This document shows, in pieces, positions 42,236 through 51,182 of a DNA stretch of 64,000 bases. The notes under the pieces are model-generated. The model saw only the letters and a program-made list of their open reading frames with translations. It did not search any database and was not told the origin of the DNA. Position numbers and translations under genes: made by a program. The stretch spans positions 310,001-374,000 of the forward strand of contig CALVBS010000001.1 of assembly GCA_944325865.1 (NCBI GenBank), read 5' to 3'. The stretch comes from Candidatus Gastranaerophilales bacterium (lineage in GTDB: Bacteria; Cyanobacteriota; Vampirovibrionia; Gastranaerophilales; Gastranaerophilaceae). Position 1 is the first letter of the stretch. Each line of letters starts with the position of its first letter.

Positions 42236-42585
42236 ATAAAATAGCCGACAATCTTATTAAACGACTAATATTATTCTCAAATAATTTTTGACAATATTCT
42301 TCAACATTGACGGATTTTAGTATCGTTTGGTATAATAATCAGATACAGTGTTATTGAATACTCAAACAAACAGCTAATAGGATATAAAGCTGCAAAATTC
42401 AGTAGCATATAACTTTAAACCGTTTATTGTGAAGTACAGAAAAGGGGATTATCAAACTGATAGCCAAACGAAAAGTTTAGAAAGAGCTCTTCTGCAGTAA
42501 ACAACGAAATATATATAGCACACAAGCAAACAGGTATCACGAAAGATACCTGCACTTTGCTATGAAAACATGAAAGGAAAAATTT
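42236..42585 (+). promoter_or_regulatory. Promoter and long 5' leader of the duplicated-cassette gene
   Basis: The 350-base gap holds no gene. A promoter TTGACG (42307-42312)-18-TATAAT (42331-42336) with extended TGG implies a leader of about 240 bases. Near its end a two-tier hairpin spans 42525-42561: inner stem CAGGTATC/GATACCTG, outer stem AGCAAA/TTTGCT. It lies just before the ribosome-binding site AAAGGA, so it may modulate translation. Confidence 0.55.
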
Positions 42586-44793
42586 ATGACAAACACTATG
42601 CCGAAAAATTATGCAGAAACTATTTTAAACGACAAAAATTTGACATCTGATGAAAAATTTCAACGGATTAATTTTGTTTACAACAATTATCAGGAAAAGC
42701 TTGATGAAGATTTACAAAACTTCTTACTGAAAAAATGGGCAGGTGCAGCTCTTGAAATCGGAAGTGCTGCAATTCCGTTCGGCGGGACCGGCAAATTAGG
42801 TGCTACAGCAGGACAAAAATTGCTTCAAAAAGCGATAGGCCGCAAACTTTCTCAGGAAATAGGTTCTGGCACAGCGTCGGGACTGGTTTCAGGGGCGGTT
42901 TTTGGAACCGGCAGAGGCTTGATTGAAGATAAAAATCCCCTGATTACAGGGCTGCAGGATGCAACGGGCGGTCTTGCTGCCGGAGCTTTAATCGGTGGTA
43001 CCGGCGGTTATCTGGAAAAATCTGTACGGGCAAACCTGCTAGAAAATGCAAAACCTCTTAGTGAATTATCACAAACTCAAATTAAAAATCTAATAAAGCA
43101 AGGAAAAAACTATTACCAAGATTATTTACACGATACACATGTATATTATCCCCCTCTAGATAAAATTTATTTTAGAAATTCTCAAGCAGGTGAAATCAGA
43201 CCTCATAATATGAAAATGGTTCCCAAAATCCCTGAACAAATACGGACATCTTATGGATTAAAACACAGTAACGACAAACCCTGGAGACAGGATGCAAATA
43301 ATTTCTATAAACTATACAACACTCATAAAGGGAAAACCTATGAGTATATAATAAGAAATAATGCCAACAAAACTGGAAATGACTTTTACCAGATAAAAGA
43401 AGTAGATTCCGCCCCTGCATACTTGCACCACAACCAAGCGCTCGAGACGGAACCCGTTAATATTATAAATGATAATTCCGGAAATATCAACCCTGTTCCA
43501 ATGATAATCCCGCCGCAAGTATTACAGAATCTTCAAGATGACAACAAATCGTCATTTTTGCTGGAAGGAGGTTTAGAAATGAATGTTGACACAAATGGAA
43601 ATCAAATCTTTACCCCTCAGGAAATAGGTTCTGGCACAGCGTCGGGACTGGCTTCAGGGGCGGTTTTTGGAACCGGCAGAGACTTGATTGAAGATAAAAA
43701 TCCTCTGATTACAGGGCTGCAGGATGCCGGACTTGGAATAATATTAGACACCTTAAAAGGAAATATCGCAGGTCAGGCTGAACGGTTTGTTCGAGGACAA
43801 TCTTTAAAAAACTATGGAGATATTGATTTATTACCTAAGGACATAAGGAAACAATATACACAAGATGTTAAAGATTTTTATAAAGATTATATTCAAGAAA
43901 TAATTTTGGATAGAAATGGCAGTATTAATTTTTCTAAACGTGGTGTTCAGGAACAACTTCGGTGGAATCCAAAACAGGGCCAAAACTATCCTGAACTGAT
44001 TAAAGATATAAAGAATGCAAAACGCTTACCTAATGTTCCAAATTTAAAACCACATCAAAAGCCGCTAGTTAATCACTATGAGTTATATCAAGGTAAAAAC
44101 GGAATACATCACGTAGAAGTATTAAAAGATGGACACCAAAGATATTATATAACAAAGGATACCTTCAATGGTACACCACAGGCTACAAGCCCGGGCTCCA
44201 AAGAAGATATCCTGAAGGATACTCACAAGAGCGGTTCACATGTTACTAGCACGGATGCTCTTGTGAGTCCATATAACATTATAAATGATAATTCCGGAAA
44301 TATCAACCCTGTTCCAATGATAATCCCGCCGCAAGTATTACAGAATCTTCAAGACAATAACATACCGTCATTATTGCTGGAAGGAGGTGTAGAAATGAAT
44401 GTTGACACAAATGGAAATCAAATCTTTACCCCTCAAGACATTGGCGAAATGACACCGGATGAATTTCAGGAAAATATTCAAATTATACAGCAACAGTTAA
44501 AAGATGGTTTAATAAAGCCGCAGACTCATCAGGTTGACTATTCCGGCTATGTAAATCCTGAAACAGGTGATGGAAAAATCTTTTCTCGTGAGGCAATTTC
44601 ACAAATGACAAGTGATGAATACACCGGCAATGAATCAGCAATAATGGCACAGTTAAAAAGTATCGGAATCCCTTATGAATCGGATCTTGAACTTGCTGGT
44701 ATGAGAGGTGCAGGGGTGGTTTATGTAAAACCTTATACCAGAAGCGACGGTACTGAAGTTCGCGGACACTGGCGTTCGGCTCCGGCGATATGA
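42586..44793 (+). CDS. Duplicated-cassette protein, candidate polymorphic toxin or effector
   Basis: A 735-residue protein. Residues 1-87 are helical (AETILNDKNLTSDEKFQRIN). Then comes block A (about 89-126, Gly-rich, GSGTASGLVSGAVFGTG), variable domain X1 (127-292), block B (293-345, INDNSGNINPVPMIIPPQ), a second block A (344-381), variable domain X2 (382-564), a second block B (565-617), and a C-terminal end with VYVKPYTRSDGTEVRGHWRS. Blocks A and B are nearly identical between copies at DNA level, while X1 and X2 are diverged relatives (YYQDYL/FYKDYI; FYKLYN/HYELYQ). X2's SINFSKRGVQEQLRW recalls BECR-fold nuclease toxins, a tentative likeness. There is no signal peptide and no adjacent immunity gene. 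Confidence 0.7.
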   Translation: MTNTMPKNYAETILNDKNLTSDEKFQRINFVYNNYQEKLDEDLQNFLLKKWAGAALEIGSAAIPFGGTGKLGATAGQKLLQKAIGRKLSQEIGSGTASGLVSGAVFGTGRGLIEDKNPLITGLQDATGGLAAGALIGGTGGYLEKSVRANLLENAKPLSELSQTQIKNLIKQGKNYYQDYLHDTHVYYPPLDKIYFRNSQAGEIRPHNMKMVPKIPEQIRTSYGLKHSNDKPWRQDANNFYKLYNTHKGKTYEYIIRNNANKTGNDFYQIKEVDSAPAYLHHNQALETEPVNIINDNSGNINPVPMIIPPQVLQNLQDDNKSSFLLEGGLEMNVDTNGNQIFTPQEIGSGTASGLASGAVFGTGRDLIEDKNPLITGLQDAGLGIILDTLKGNIAGQAERFVRGQSLKNYGDIDLLPKDIRKQYTQDVKDFYKDYIQEIILDRNGSINFSKRGVQEQLRWNPKQGQNYPELIKDIKNAKRLPNVPNLKPHQKPLVNHYELYQGKNGIHHVEVLKDGHQRYYITKDTFNGTPQATSPGSKEDILKDTHKSGSHVTSTDALVSPYNIINDNSGNINPVPMIIPPQVLQNLQDNNIPSLLLEGGVEMNVDTNGNQIFTPQDIGEMTPDEFQENIQIIQQQLKDGLIKPQTHQVDYSGYVNPETGDGKIFSREAISQMTSDEYTGNESAIMAQLKSIGIPYESDLELAGMRGAGVVYVKPYTRSDGTEVRGHWRSAPAI
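42851..42962 (+). repeat. Repeat A, copy 1
   Basis: A 112-base segment encoding the Gly-rich block; matches copy 2 at 43616-43727 with three mismatches. Confidence 0.9.
43462..43619 (+). repeat. Repeat B, copy 1
   Basis: A 158-base segment encoding the Asn/Pro-rich linker block; near-identical to copy 2 at 44278-44435. It runs directly into repeat A copy 2. Confidence 0.9.
43616..43727 (+). repeat. Repeat A, copy 2
   Basis: Second copy of the Gly-rich block, fused to the end of repeat B copy 1 at a CTCAG junction. Confidence 0.9.
44278..44435 (+). repeat. Repeat B, copy 2
   Basis: Second copy of the linker block, leading to the C-terminal domain. Confidence 0.9.
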
Positions 44794-44794
44794 C

Positions 44795-44821
44795 AAAAAG
44801 CAGGTTTAAGCCTGCTTTTTT
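44795..44821 (+). terminator. Terminator after the duplicated-cassette gene
   Basis: AAAAAGCAGG pairs with CCTGCTTTTT around TTTAAG; overlaps the stop region of the gene. Confidence 0.85.
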
Positions 44822-44934
44822 AATTTATATCTTTCCCGAAATTTACCAGAAAAATAAATCGCTTATACTTAGGAAAATCAAGGTATGTTATATAAATATG
44901 GTGAACATCTTAGCACTTTTGTTAAAATCAGACA

Positions 44935-44967
44935 AAATAAAAAAGAGCCTTAAATTTAGACTCTTCT
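44935..44967 (-). terminator. Terminator of tRNA-Gly (GCC)
   Basis: On the minus strand AAGAG…CTCTT with inner pairing of TAAATTTA, followed by six T. Confidence 0.7.
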
Positions 44968-44970
44968 TTA

Positions 44971-45045
44971 TGGAGCGGGAGACGAGGCTCGAACTCGCGA
45001 CATCCTCCTTGGCAAGGAGGCATTCTACCACTGAATTACCCCCGC
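44971..45045 (-). tRNA. tRNA-Gly (GCC)
   Basis: Acceptor GCGGGGG/CTCCCGC with one G-U pair, anticodon stem CCTCC/GGAGG with loop TTGCCAA, T-loop AGTTCGAGCCT, CCA encoded. Single gene with its own terminator. Confidence 0.95.
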
Positions 45046-45110
45046 GTATTCGTTTTTAGTTACCTTTTTATTATACATGCACAATTTTTTTTTGCAAGCA
45101 CTTTTTTTAA

Positions 45111-48100
45111 TTATGCCGGAATTTTTTCTTCAATATCATCATCCTTGCTATCTAATGAACGAATATTTATAGCTACTCTGTCTTTAAATGCATTAGTAAC
45201 CTTATTTACCAAATCATTTGAAGTATCTACCCAGAACATGGAAGCTGACAAAATTTTTGCACTGCCGTCAATATCATTTACTTTCAGCATAACAGGATCT
45301 GAACCTTTAAATTCACATAAAATATTTTTTAGGTAAACAAGTTCTTCGTATTTTAACTCATCGTTCAACGATATTGTAAAAATATTAGAATTATCTACAG
45401 GTTTTACTGTATCAACAATTAAAGCAGGAGGTTCATCATCACTGCGTCGGTTTACTTTACCCGAAATTATAACACGCTGCTCTGTTTCTAGATAAGTACC
45501 GTATTCCTGAATTTTTCCGTTAAAGACGATTGTATCAATTTTTCCGGTCAAATCTTCTATGGTTACAAATCTGATAAATTTTGTCGGGTCTTTTTTAGTA
45601 GGAATTTGCTTCACTCCGGTAACAAGCCCGCAGATTGTAACAACTTTATCATTCGGAAGCTCTGAAATTTCCGAAATTTTATGAGTCATAAGAAAAGGCA
45701 ATTTATCACGAATAGTAGAAAGCGGATGACTGGTTACGTAAAATCCTAAAAACTCTTTTTCAAAAAGTTGAATTTGACGCTGATCATACTCTTCATCCGA
45801 ACCTGCAAGCTGGAATTTAGCATCTTCTATTACAGAGGTATCTCCGAGCAAATCAAATAAACTTCCCTGACCGGATTCTTTTGCTTTTGCCTCTTTAGAT
45901 GCCGTAGCCGTAATATAATCTATATTATCCCACAGTTGTTTTCTGCTCTTTTCTATTGAAGAAAAAGCTCCTGACTTGATTAACCCTTCAAGCGTCTTTT
46001 TATTTGAGCATTTTGTATCAACTCTTTTTATATAATCATAAATTGATTTAAATGGTCCGTTTGCCTCTCGTTCCTTTATAATTTCTTCAATAACACCTTC
46101 TCCGACCTGCTTAATTGAAGCAAGCCCAAATCTGATATTTCCTTCATCAGGGGTGAATGTTGACTGAGAATGATTAATATCAGGCGGAAGAACTTTTATA
46201 CCTTTTTTCTGAGCTTCTTCTATATAAAGCTGAGTTTTTTCCTGATCGCCTGCAACACTGGACAATAATGAGGACAAATATTCAACAGGAAAGTGACACT
46301 TTAAATAAGCAGTCTGATAAGCAACAAATGCATATGCGGCAGAATGAGACCTGTTAAAACAGTATGAAGCAAACGCAAGAATCTGGTTAAAAAGGGCTTC
46401 TGCATCTTTAGCCGTCATACCGTGCTGTGCGGAACGTTCGATGAATTTGCTTTTTTGTTTTTCCATTTCATCGACTTTTTTCTTACCCATCATACGGCGA
46501 ACCATATCCGCTTGACCGAGTGTATAATCCGCCAGAACCTGAAAGACCTGCATAATCTGTTCCTGATATACAATAGTTCCGTACGTATCCTTCAATACCG
46601 GCTCAAGAAGAGGGTGTGCATATGTAATAGCCTGACGTCCATGTTTACGTTCTACGAAATCATCAACCATGCCTGAATCCAGAGGCCCCGGTCGAAACAG
46701 AGCGACCAACGCACCTAAATCTTCAAAAACGTCAGGTTTTAAGCGTTTAACAAGGTTTTTCATGCCCTGAGATTCAAGCTGGAATACTCCATCTGTATCA
46801 CCTGTCATAAGCATGTCATATACAGGTTTGTCATCCAGAGGAATATCATTTATTGCAAGCTCAATACCCTGCTGCTGTTTTATTAAATCCACTGTTTTAT
46901 ATATTGTTGTAAGGTTTCTTAGCCCTAAAAAGTCCATTTTCAAAAGGCTCAAGACTTCTGTAACATCATGCGGAGGATAGCCTGTTTGTACAATTCCGTC
47001 TTTTGAAGGCTGAACCGGAAGAATATGATCCAGCGGCTCCGGTGCAATAATTACCCCTGCAGCATGTGTACCGGTATTGTTTTTGATACCTTCAATACCG
47101 ATAGCTAAATCAACAATCTTTTTAATTCCTACAGTCTTGCCTTCCATAGGATCTCCTGCCGGAAGCTGTTCATCCTTGTCATACAAGGCTTTTAATTCAG
47201 AACCGTCATACTGCATTGCATCTTTTAAGGTTTTTGCCTTTGGATTTGTAGCCTGTGCAATTTCGATTGCCGGTTCAATCAATGATGCGAGTTTGTTACT
47301 TTCTGCAAAAGGCACTTTTAAAATTCTACATATCCCTTTTAACGCCGCTTTTGCCGCATAAGTACCAAAAGTGATAATCTGGCAGACTTTATCTTCTCCG
47401 TATTTTTTAGTTACATAATCAATTACTTCACCTCTTCGCTCAATACAAAAGTCGATATCAATATCGGGCATTGTGAAACGCTCAGGATTTAAAAATCTTT
47501 CAAACAACAGCTTGTGCTTAATAGGATCCAAATCCGTAATTTCAAGAGCATAAGCAACAACAGACCCTGCTGCGGAACCTCTTCCCGGCCCGACAGGAAT
47601 ACCATGAGTTTTAGCGTAATGAATAAAATCCCAGGTAATTAGAAAGTATGCAGCAAATCCCATCTGCTCAATTACACCGATTTCATAGTCAATACGTTCC
47701 TTTAATTCGGGAGAAATTTCTCCGTACCTTTTTTTACAGCCTTCATAAACAAGATACTCAAGATAAGAATCAATCGTATGCCCCTGCGGTACTTTATAAT
47801 CAGGAAGAGGACTTTTTCCGAGTTCCAGTATAAGATGACATTTTTCAGCAATATCAACCGTATTTTGAATACATTCATCAAATGTTTCCGAATCCATCCA
47901 CTTAAAGGAATCTCTGAGCTGCTCTGCCGTTTTTACATAAAATTCATTGTTAGGAAAGTGAAAACGATTCGGATCATCTTTATCACTATTAGTCTGCATA
48001 CACAAAAGAGTGTCATGCATGTCCGCATCTTCTCTTTTTAAATAGTGGGAATCATTTGTGATTACCATTTTTATATCTAATTCTTTCGCAAGTTTTATTA

Positions 48101-48665
48101 ATTCAGGATTTGTTCTTTTTTGCTCATCAATTCCATGATCCTGCAATTCAATATAATAATCATCACCAAATAAATCTTTATAAGTCTGAGCGGTTTTCTT
48201 TGCAGCATCGTAATCATTCTTTAATAAATTTTGCAGGACTTCACCGCCTAAACAGGCAGAAAGACAAATTAATCCCTCATGGTGTTCTTTTAAAAGTTCA
48301 AAATTTATACGAGGATGTACATAACGCCCTTTACACCATGCTGTTGAAACAAGTTTTATAAGGTTTGCATAACCAGTTTTATCCTTTGCGAGCAGAACAA
48401 GGTGGTAACAGGGATTATGCATTTTATCTTTTTGCTCTATATCACCGTCATGAACATAAAACTCACAACCTAATATCGGCTTAACCCCGTTTTCCTTTGC
48501 TGTAGTATATAGTTCCATATCACCATACATTACACCATGATCAGTCAGTGCAACTGCAGGCATTTCGTTTTCTTTTGCGAAATTAACCAAATCTTTAATT
48601 CGAATAGCCCCGTCTAAAAGTGAATACTCACTGTGAACATGTAATGGTACATATGGTTTACTCAT
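45111..48665 (-). CDS. dnaE: DNA polymerase III alpha subunit DnaE
   Basis: The replicative polymerase, C-family DnaE1 type. About 1184 residues. Order: PHP domain (PLHVHSEYSLLDGAIRI), palm with the catalytic Asp triplet region MPDIDIDFCIERRGEVI near residue 400, fingers GLRNLTTIYKT and FRPGPLDSGMVDDFVERKHG, tandem HhH region, and C-terminal OB fold (VVTICGLVTGVKQIPTK). It has no exonuclease domain, so proofreading is separate. The frame is open to TTG 48683; ATG 48665 (MSKPYVPLHVH) gives the usual N-terminus, but ATG 48674 is also possible and neither has a clear ribosome-binding site. No intein was seen. Confidence 0.96.
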   Translation of the reverse strand: MSKPYVPLHVHSEYSLLDGAIRIKDLVNFAKENEMPAVALTDHGVMYGDMELYTTAKENGVKPILGCEFYVHDGDIEQKDKMHNPCYHLVLLAKDKTGYANLIKLVSTAWCKGRYVHPRINFELLKEHHEGLICLSACLGGEVLQNLLKNDYDAAKKTAQTYKDLFGDDYYIELQDHGIDEQKRTNPELIKLAKELDIKMVITNDSHYLKREDADMHDTLLCMQTNSDKDDPNRFHFPNNEFYVKTAEQLRDSFKWMDSETFDECIQNTVDIAEKCHLILELGKSPLPDYKVPQGHTIDSYLEYLVYEGCKKRYGEISPELKERIDYEIGVIEQMGFAAYFLITWDFIHYAKTHGIPVGPGRGSAAGSVVAYALEITDLDPIKHKLLFERFLNPERFTMPDIDIDFCIERRGEVIDYVTKKYGEDKVCQIITFGTYAAKAALKGICRILKVPFAESNKLASLIEPAIEIAQATNPKAKTLKDAMQYDGSELKALYDKDEQLPAGDPMEGKTVGIKKIVDLAIGIEGIKNNTGTHAAGVIIAPEPLDHILPVQPSKDGIVQTGYPPHDVTEVLSLLKMDFLGLRNLTTIYKTVDLIKQQQGIELAINDIPLDDKPVYDMLMTGDTDGVFQLESQGMKNLVKRLKPDVFEDLGALVALFRPGPLDSGMVDDFVERKHGRQAITYAHPLLEPVLKDTYGTIVYQEQIMQVFQVLADYTLGQADMVRRMMGKKKVDEMEKQKSKFIERSAQHGMTAKDAEALFNQILAFASYCFNRSHSAAYAFVAYQTAYLKCHFPVEYLSSLLSSVAGDQEKTQLYIEEAQKKGIKVLPPDINHSQSTFTPDEGNIRFGLASIKQVGEGVIEEIIKEREANGPFKSIYDYIKRVDTKCSNKKTLEGLIKSGAFSSIEKSRKQLWDNIDYITATASKEAKAKESGQGSLFDLLGDTSVIEDAKFQLAGSDEEYDQRQIQLFEKEFLGFYVTSHPLSTIRDKLPFLMTHKISEISELPNDKVVTICGLVTGVKQIPTKKDPTKFIRFVTIEDLTGKIDTIVFNGKIQEYGTYLETEQRVIISGKVNRRSDDEPPALIVDTVKPVDNSNIFTISLNDELKYEELVYLKNILCEFKGSDPVMLKVNDIDGSAKILSASMFWVDTSNDLVNKVTNAFKDRVAINIRSLDSKDDDIEEKIPA

Positions 48666-48767
48666 ACTTATCATGATATCCAATAAAAATTAAAAAACAG
48701 CATTTGTAAATTTTAATTAATCCGAAAATATAATCACGAATTTAAAAGATAGATTATTAGCTATACT

Positions 48768-49691
48768 TTACTCATTATAATTTTCAATAGCTTTGTTAAT
48801 CAAATCCAACATTCTTTCACGCAAATATTTTGGAGAAACTATTGTGCAGTTTCTGCCGTACTTCAACAAACGTCCCAATAAAACATCAAAATCTTCATTA
48901 TTATTCACGATAATAAGATTTCCATCGTTATCTCTGCCGTTAGAATGCTCCCACTCCCGCAATTTATAAGAATCTGCCAATCTGTCTTTCAAAATATAAA
49001 CAACTGATGTAGTGTCTTCATTAACTGAGGAAACCGTAGGAAGTTGTTTTATACTTTTAATATTATCTATCGGAATATCTATTATCTGACGAGTAAGTTG
49101 ATTAAAAACACTTAAACAGACTTTTCTGTTCATATATTTAATTTCTTTAGGAGAACAGATTATGGAATCTTCCTGATTATTAAATAAATATATCAACTCA
49201 AGTTTTTGCTTTTCCTGACAATAGCGTTCACATTCAAGAATCTGCTCACGAAATTTTGTATAATAAAACGACAAATCTATATTAGTCTTACCGGCATTAG
49301 ATGCAGCCATTATTTTGGCAGATTCACTATAACGAATTTCTATATCTTTTATTAATTTTACAAGACTATCTTTTGATTTGCCGGAAACAATAATCTCTGA
49401 AGCCGACTTTAACAACTCTACAGCCTTAACATCATCAGCTGTAAAATCTATGTTAAAAGGCATATTCAGCAGATAATATTTATTTTTTTTCTTTGTTATT
49501 TTTATCCCGAAAATCTTGAGGGTGTTCAGATATTTATTCAAAATCACATGCGAATTTGAAATTACACCGTCATCTTCATCTGCAAAAATACTTATAACAT
49601 CCTTAAAATCAGCCTCACCTTGCATCAAAAGCTTAAGCAGGCTAAACATCTTTAAGCAGGAATCATTATATTTTTCACTAATCCGTGCCAT
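48768..49691 (-). CDS. WYL-domain-type transcriptional regulator, second of pair
   Basis: About 307 residues. An N-terminal winged-HTH-like region (SCLKMFSLLKLLMQGEADFKDVI) is followed by a WYL-like beta domain (QKLELIYLFNNQEDSIICSPKEI) in which the W-Y-L triad itself is not conserved, and a WCX-type end (RLLKYGRNCTIVSPKYLRERML). ATG 49691 is preferred over TTG 49694. It overlaps the upstream WYL gene by 14 bases. Paired WYL genes in tandem recall PafB/PafC, DNA-damage-response activators of actinobacteria that sense nucleic acid; equivalence here is inference. Confidence 0.78.
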   Translation of the reverse strand: MARISEKYNDSCLKMFSLLKLLMQGEADFKDVISIFADEDDGVISNSHVILNKYLNTLKIFGIKITKKKNKYYLLNMPFNIDFTADDVKAVELLKSASEIIVSGKSKDSLVKLIKDIEIRYSESAKIMAASNAGKTNIDLSFYYTKFREQILECERYCQEKQKLELIYLFNNQEDSIICSPKEIKYMNRKVCLSVFNQLTRQIIDIPIDNIKSIKQLPTVSSVNEDTTSVVYILKDRLADSYKLREWEHSNGRDNDGNLIIVNNNEDFDVLLGRLLKYGRNCTIVSPKYLRERMLDLINKAIENYNE

Positions 49692-50628
49692 CAATATACC
49701 CCGCTCTCATTTCTTTTAAGGTTGCAATTATCTCATCTCTTACCGATTCCGGATACACTACCTTGCATGCACAACCGTATGATAATATCTTTTGTTTTAT
49801 CATAAACATATTTGACGATTTATATTCCACCAGAACAGTATTATCATTTTTGGTTTCAATAATTTTTTCATCATCTCCAAGTTTCAATTCCGGAAGATTT
49901 CCCTTTAATTCATATCCCACAGTATAAACTTCAATCCCGCTTAAATCCGTTTTATGTAAAGCAATACTCATAATCTTTTCTATTCTTGATACAAGAAAAT
50001 ATCCGTACTGCTTATACTCAAACCCGGTACCGTAGAGATATAGTTTCCCGTTTGAAAAATCAATTTTATCAGTAAGTATCTGTAATTCCTTTTTACCATT
50101 TTTAGGAGAGTCATACAAAAAAGTTATCTGTTCTTTTGCTTTACAATGTCTCATCAAATCCTCAAGAAGTACCATATTTATCCCTTTAAATACGGTAACC
50201 TTTTTGTAAGTTTCCTCAAGTAACGGATTAGCAATTAAACTAACAAGTTTTCTTAAAAATTTATCAAGTATAATCATTTCTTCTAAAGAAACGTTTTTAG
50301 AAATATTTTTATAAACTTTTGCCAGTGCATTTATCTGCTCTTCGTTAATTTCAAGTTGAAAAGGATGTGAAACGAGTTTATATTTAGAACCTTCTGCCCT
50401 TTTTGTTCTTACTATCTCACAGCCGGCCCGTTTTAAGGATGTTAAGTAAACCCGAAGAGTATCAATAGAAATAGCTTCTTTGATAAATTCATGATTTTTA
50501 AAAGCTTCACAAATTTCCGCATAAGATTTCGGAGCCTCAAGCAGAAGCGAAAATACATATAACGATTTGAATCCGGTAAATGACATAAGATTATATGTCA
50601 CCGTTTTTGTTTTCATAAATTCTTTCAT
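49678..50628 (-). CDS. WYL-domain-type transcriptional regulator, first of pair
   Basis: A 316-residue protein. HTH part: KSLYVFSLLLEAPKSYAEICEAFK and DTLRVYLTSLKRAGCEIVRTK. WYL-like part: EQITFLYDSPKNGKKELQI and GKLYLYGTGFEYKQYGYF in place of the standard W-Y-L. WCX end: MFMIKQKILSYGCACKVVYPESVRDEI. AGGAGC lies upstream of ATG 50628. Its overlap with the second gene points to coupled production of a heteromeric regulator. Confidence 0.8.
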   Translation of the reverse strand: MKEFMKTKTVTYNLMSFTGFKSLYVFSLLLEAPKSYAEICEAFKNHEFIKEAISIDTLRVYLTSLKRAGCEIVRTKRAEGSKYKLVSHPFQLEINEEQINALAKVYKNISKNVSLEEMIILDKFLRKLVSLIANPLLEETYKKVTVFKGINMVLLEDLMRHCKAKEQITFLYDSPKNGKKELQILTDKIDFSNGKLYLYGTGFEYKQYGYFLVSRIEKIMSIALHKTDLSGIEVYTVGYELKGNLPELKLGDDEKIIETKNDNTVLVEYKSSNMFMIKQKILSYGCACKVVYPESVRDEIIATLKEMRAGYIDGTD

Positions 50629-50639
50629 ACTTCTGCTCC

Positions 50640-51182
50640 TTTTAAATATTGTATAATAAAAGTTTTTAATTTGCCATTAATTTATGCATTTTCGAATAAA
50701 AGTGCATGCCTCAAACAAATAAATAAAATTGTCAACAAAAACTTATCAAAATCTTTACCTAATTTCATTAAATTTTCTTCATTAAGATTTAAGAACACGA
50801 ATTTTTTCTTAGGGTCACGGGGGGCATGGTCATTTGTTAAAAATAATTAATTTTTTTTTGCTTGTCAACTTCTTTACTTAGTTTTACATTAATAACTACG
50901 GGAACGAACAAATAGTTCAATTCCCCAATCGGATAAAATACGGCTATCTGGTTTGAGGAGACTAAGGTTAGTTTTAAGGACAGTTTAAGAAAAAGAGGTG
51001 ATGGCAAAGGATAGTCCTTTTTTACAAAAGGTTAAGGAAAAAGAGAGATTTTGAGGTTAACTGCAAAGCAGAATGATTAGGGATATTTTTTTATTTAGGT
51101 TTTTAAATTTTTTTGAGAGATTTGGGGTTTAGTTGCATATTTAGAAATGCAATAAGGTAAGTCTATAGCATTATGAGGAGAA
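50640..51182 (+). ncRNA. Gap with possible structured RNA gene upstream of anmK
   Basis: No protein gene. TTGTCA (50862-50867), 17 bases, TACATT (50885-50890) form a plausible promoter with a start near 50897. A hairpin lies immediately downstream at 50900-50925 (GGGAA/TTCCC with inner GAAC/GTTC). The 230 bases to anmK are purine-rich (GAGGAGACTAAGG, AAAGAGGTGATGGCAAAGG) and have no long frame. It may be a small RNA or merely a long anmK leader; it does not match 6S, SRP, RNase P or tmRNA landmarks I know. The upstream part, 50640-50860, is featureless apart from T- and G-runs. Confidence 0.35.

Noticed and set aside
42586-44793. Assembly artefact creating the duplicated cassettes
   Set aside because: X1 and X2 differ strongly and both copies of A and B carry distinct point differences, so simple misjoining of one copy is unlikely, though read support would settle it.
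44790-45059. Open frame overlapping tRNA-Gly
   Set aside because: It covers a terminator and a tRNA gene and has no ribosome-binding site.
50900-51182. 6S, SRP, tmRNA or RNase P RNA in the anmK gap
   Set aside because: Key conserved strings (for example the RNase P GAGGAAAGTCC core or the SRP GGAAGGAAGCAGC loop) are absent.
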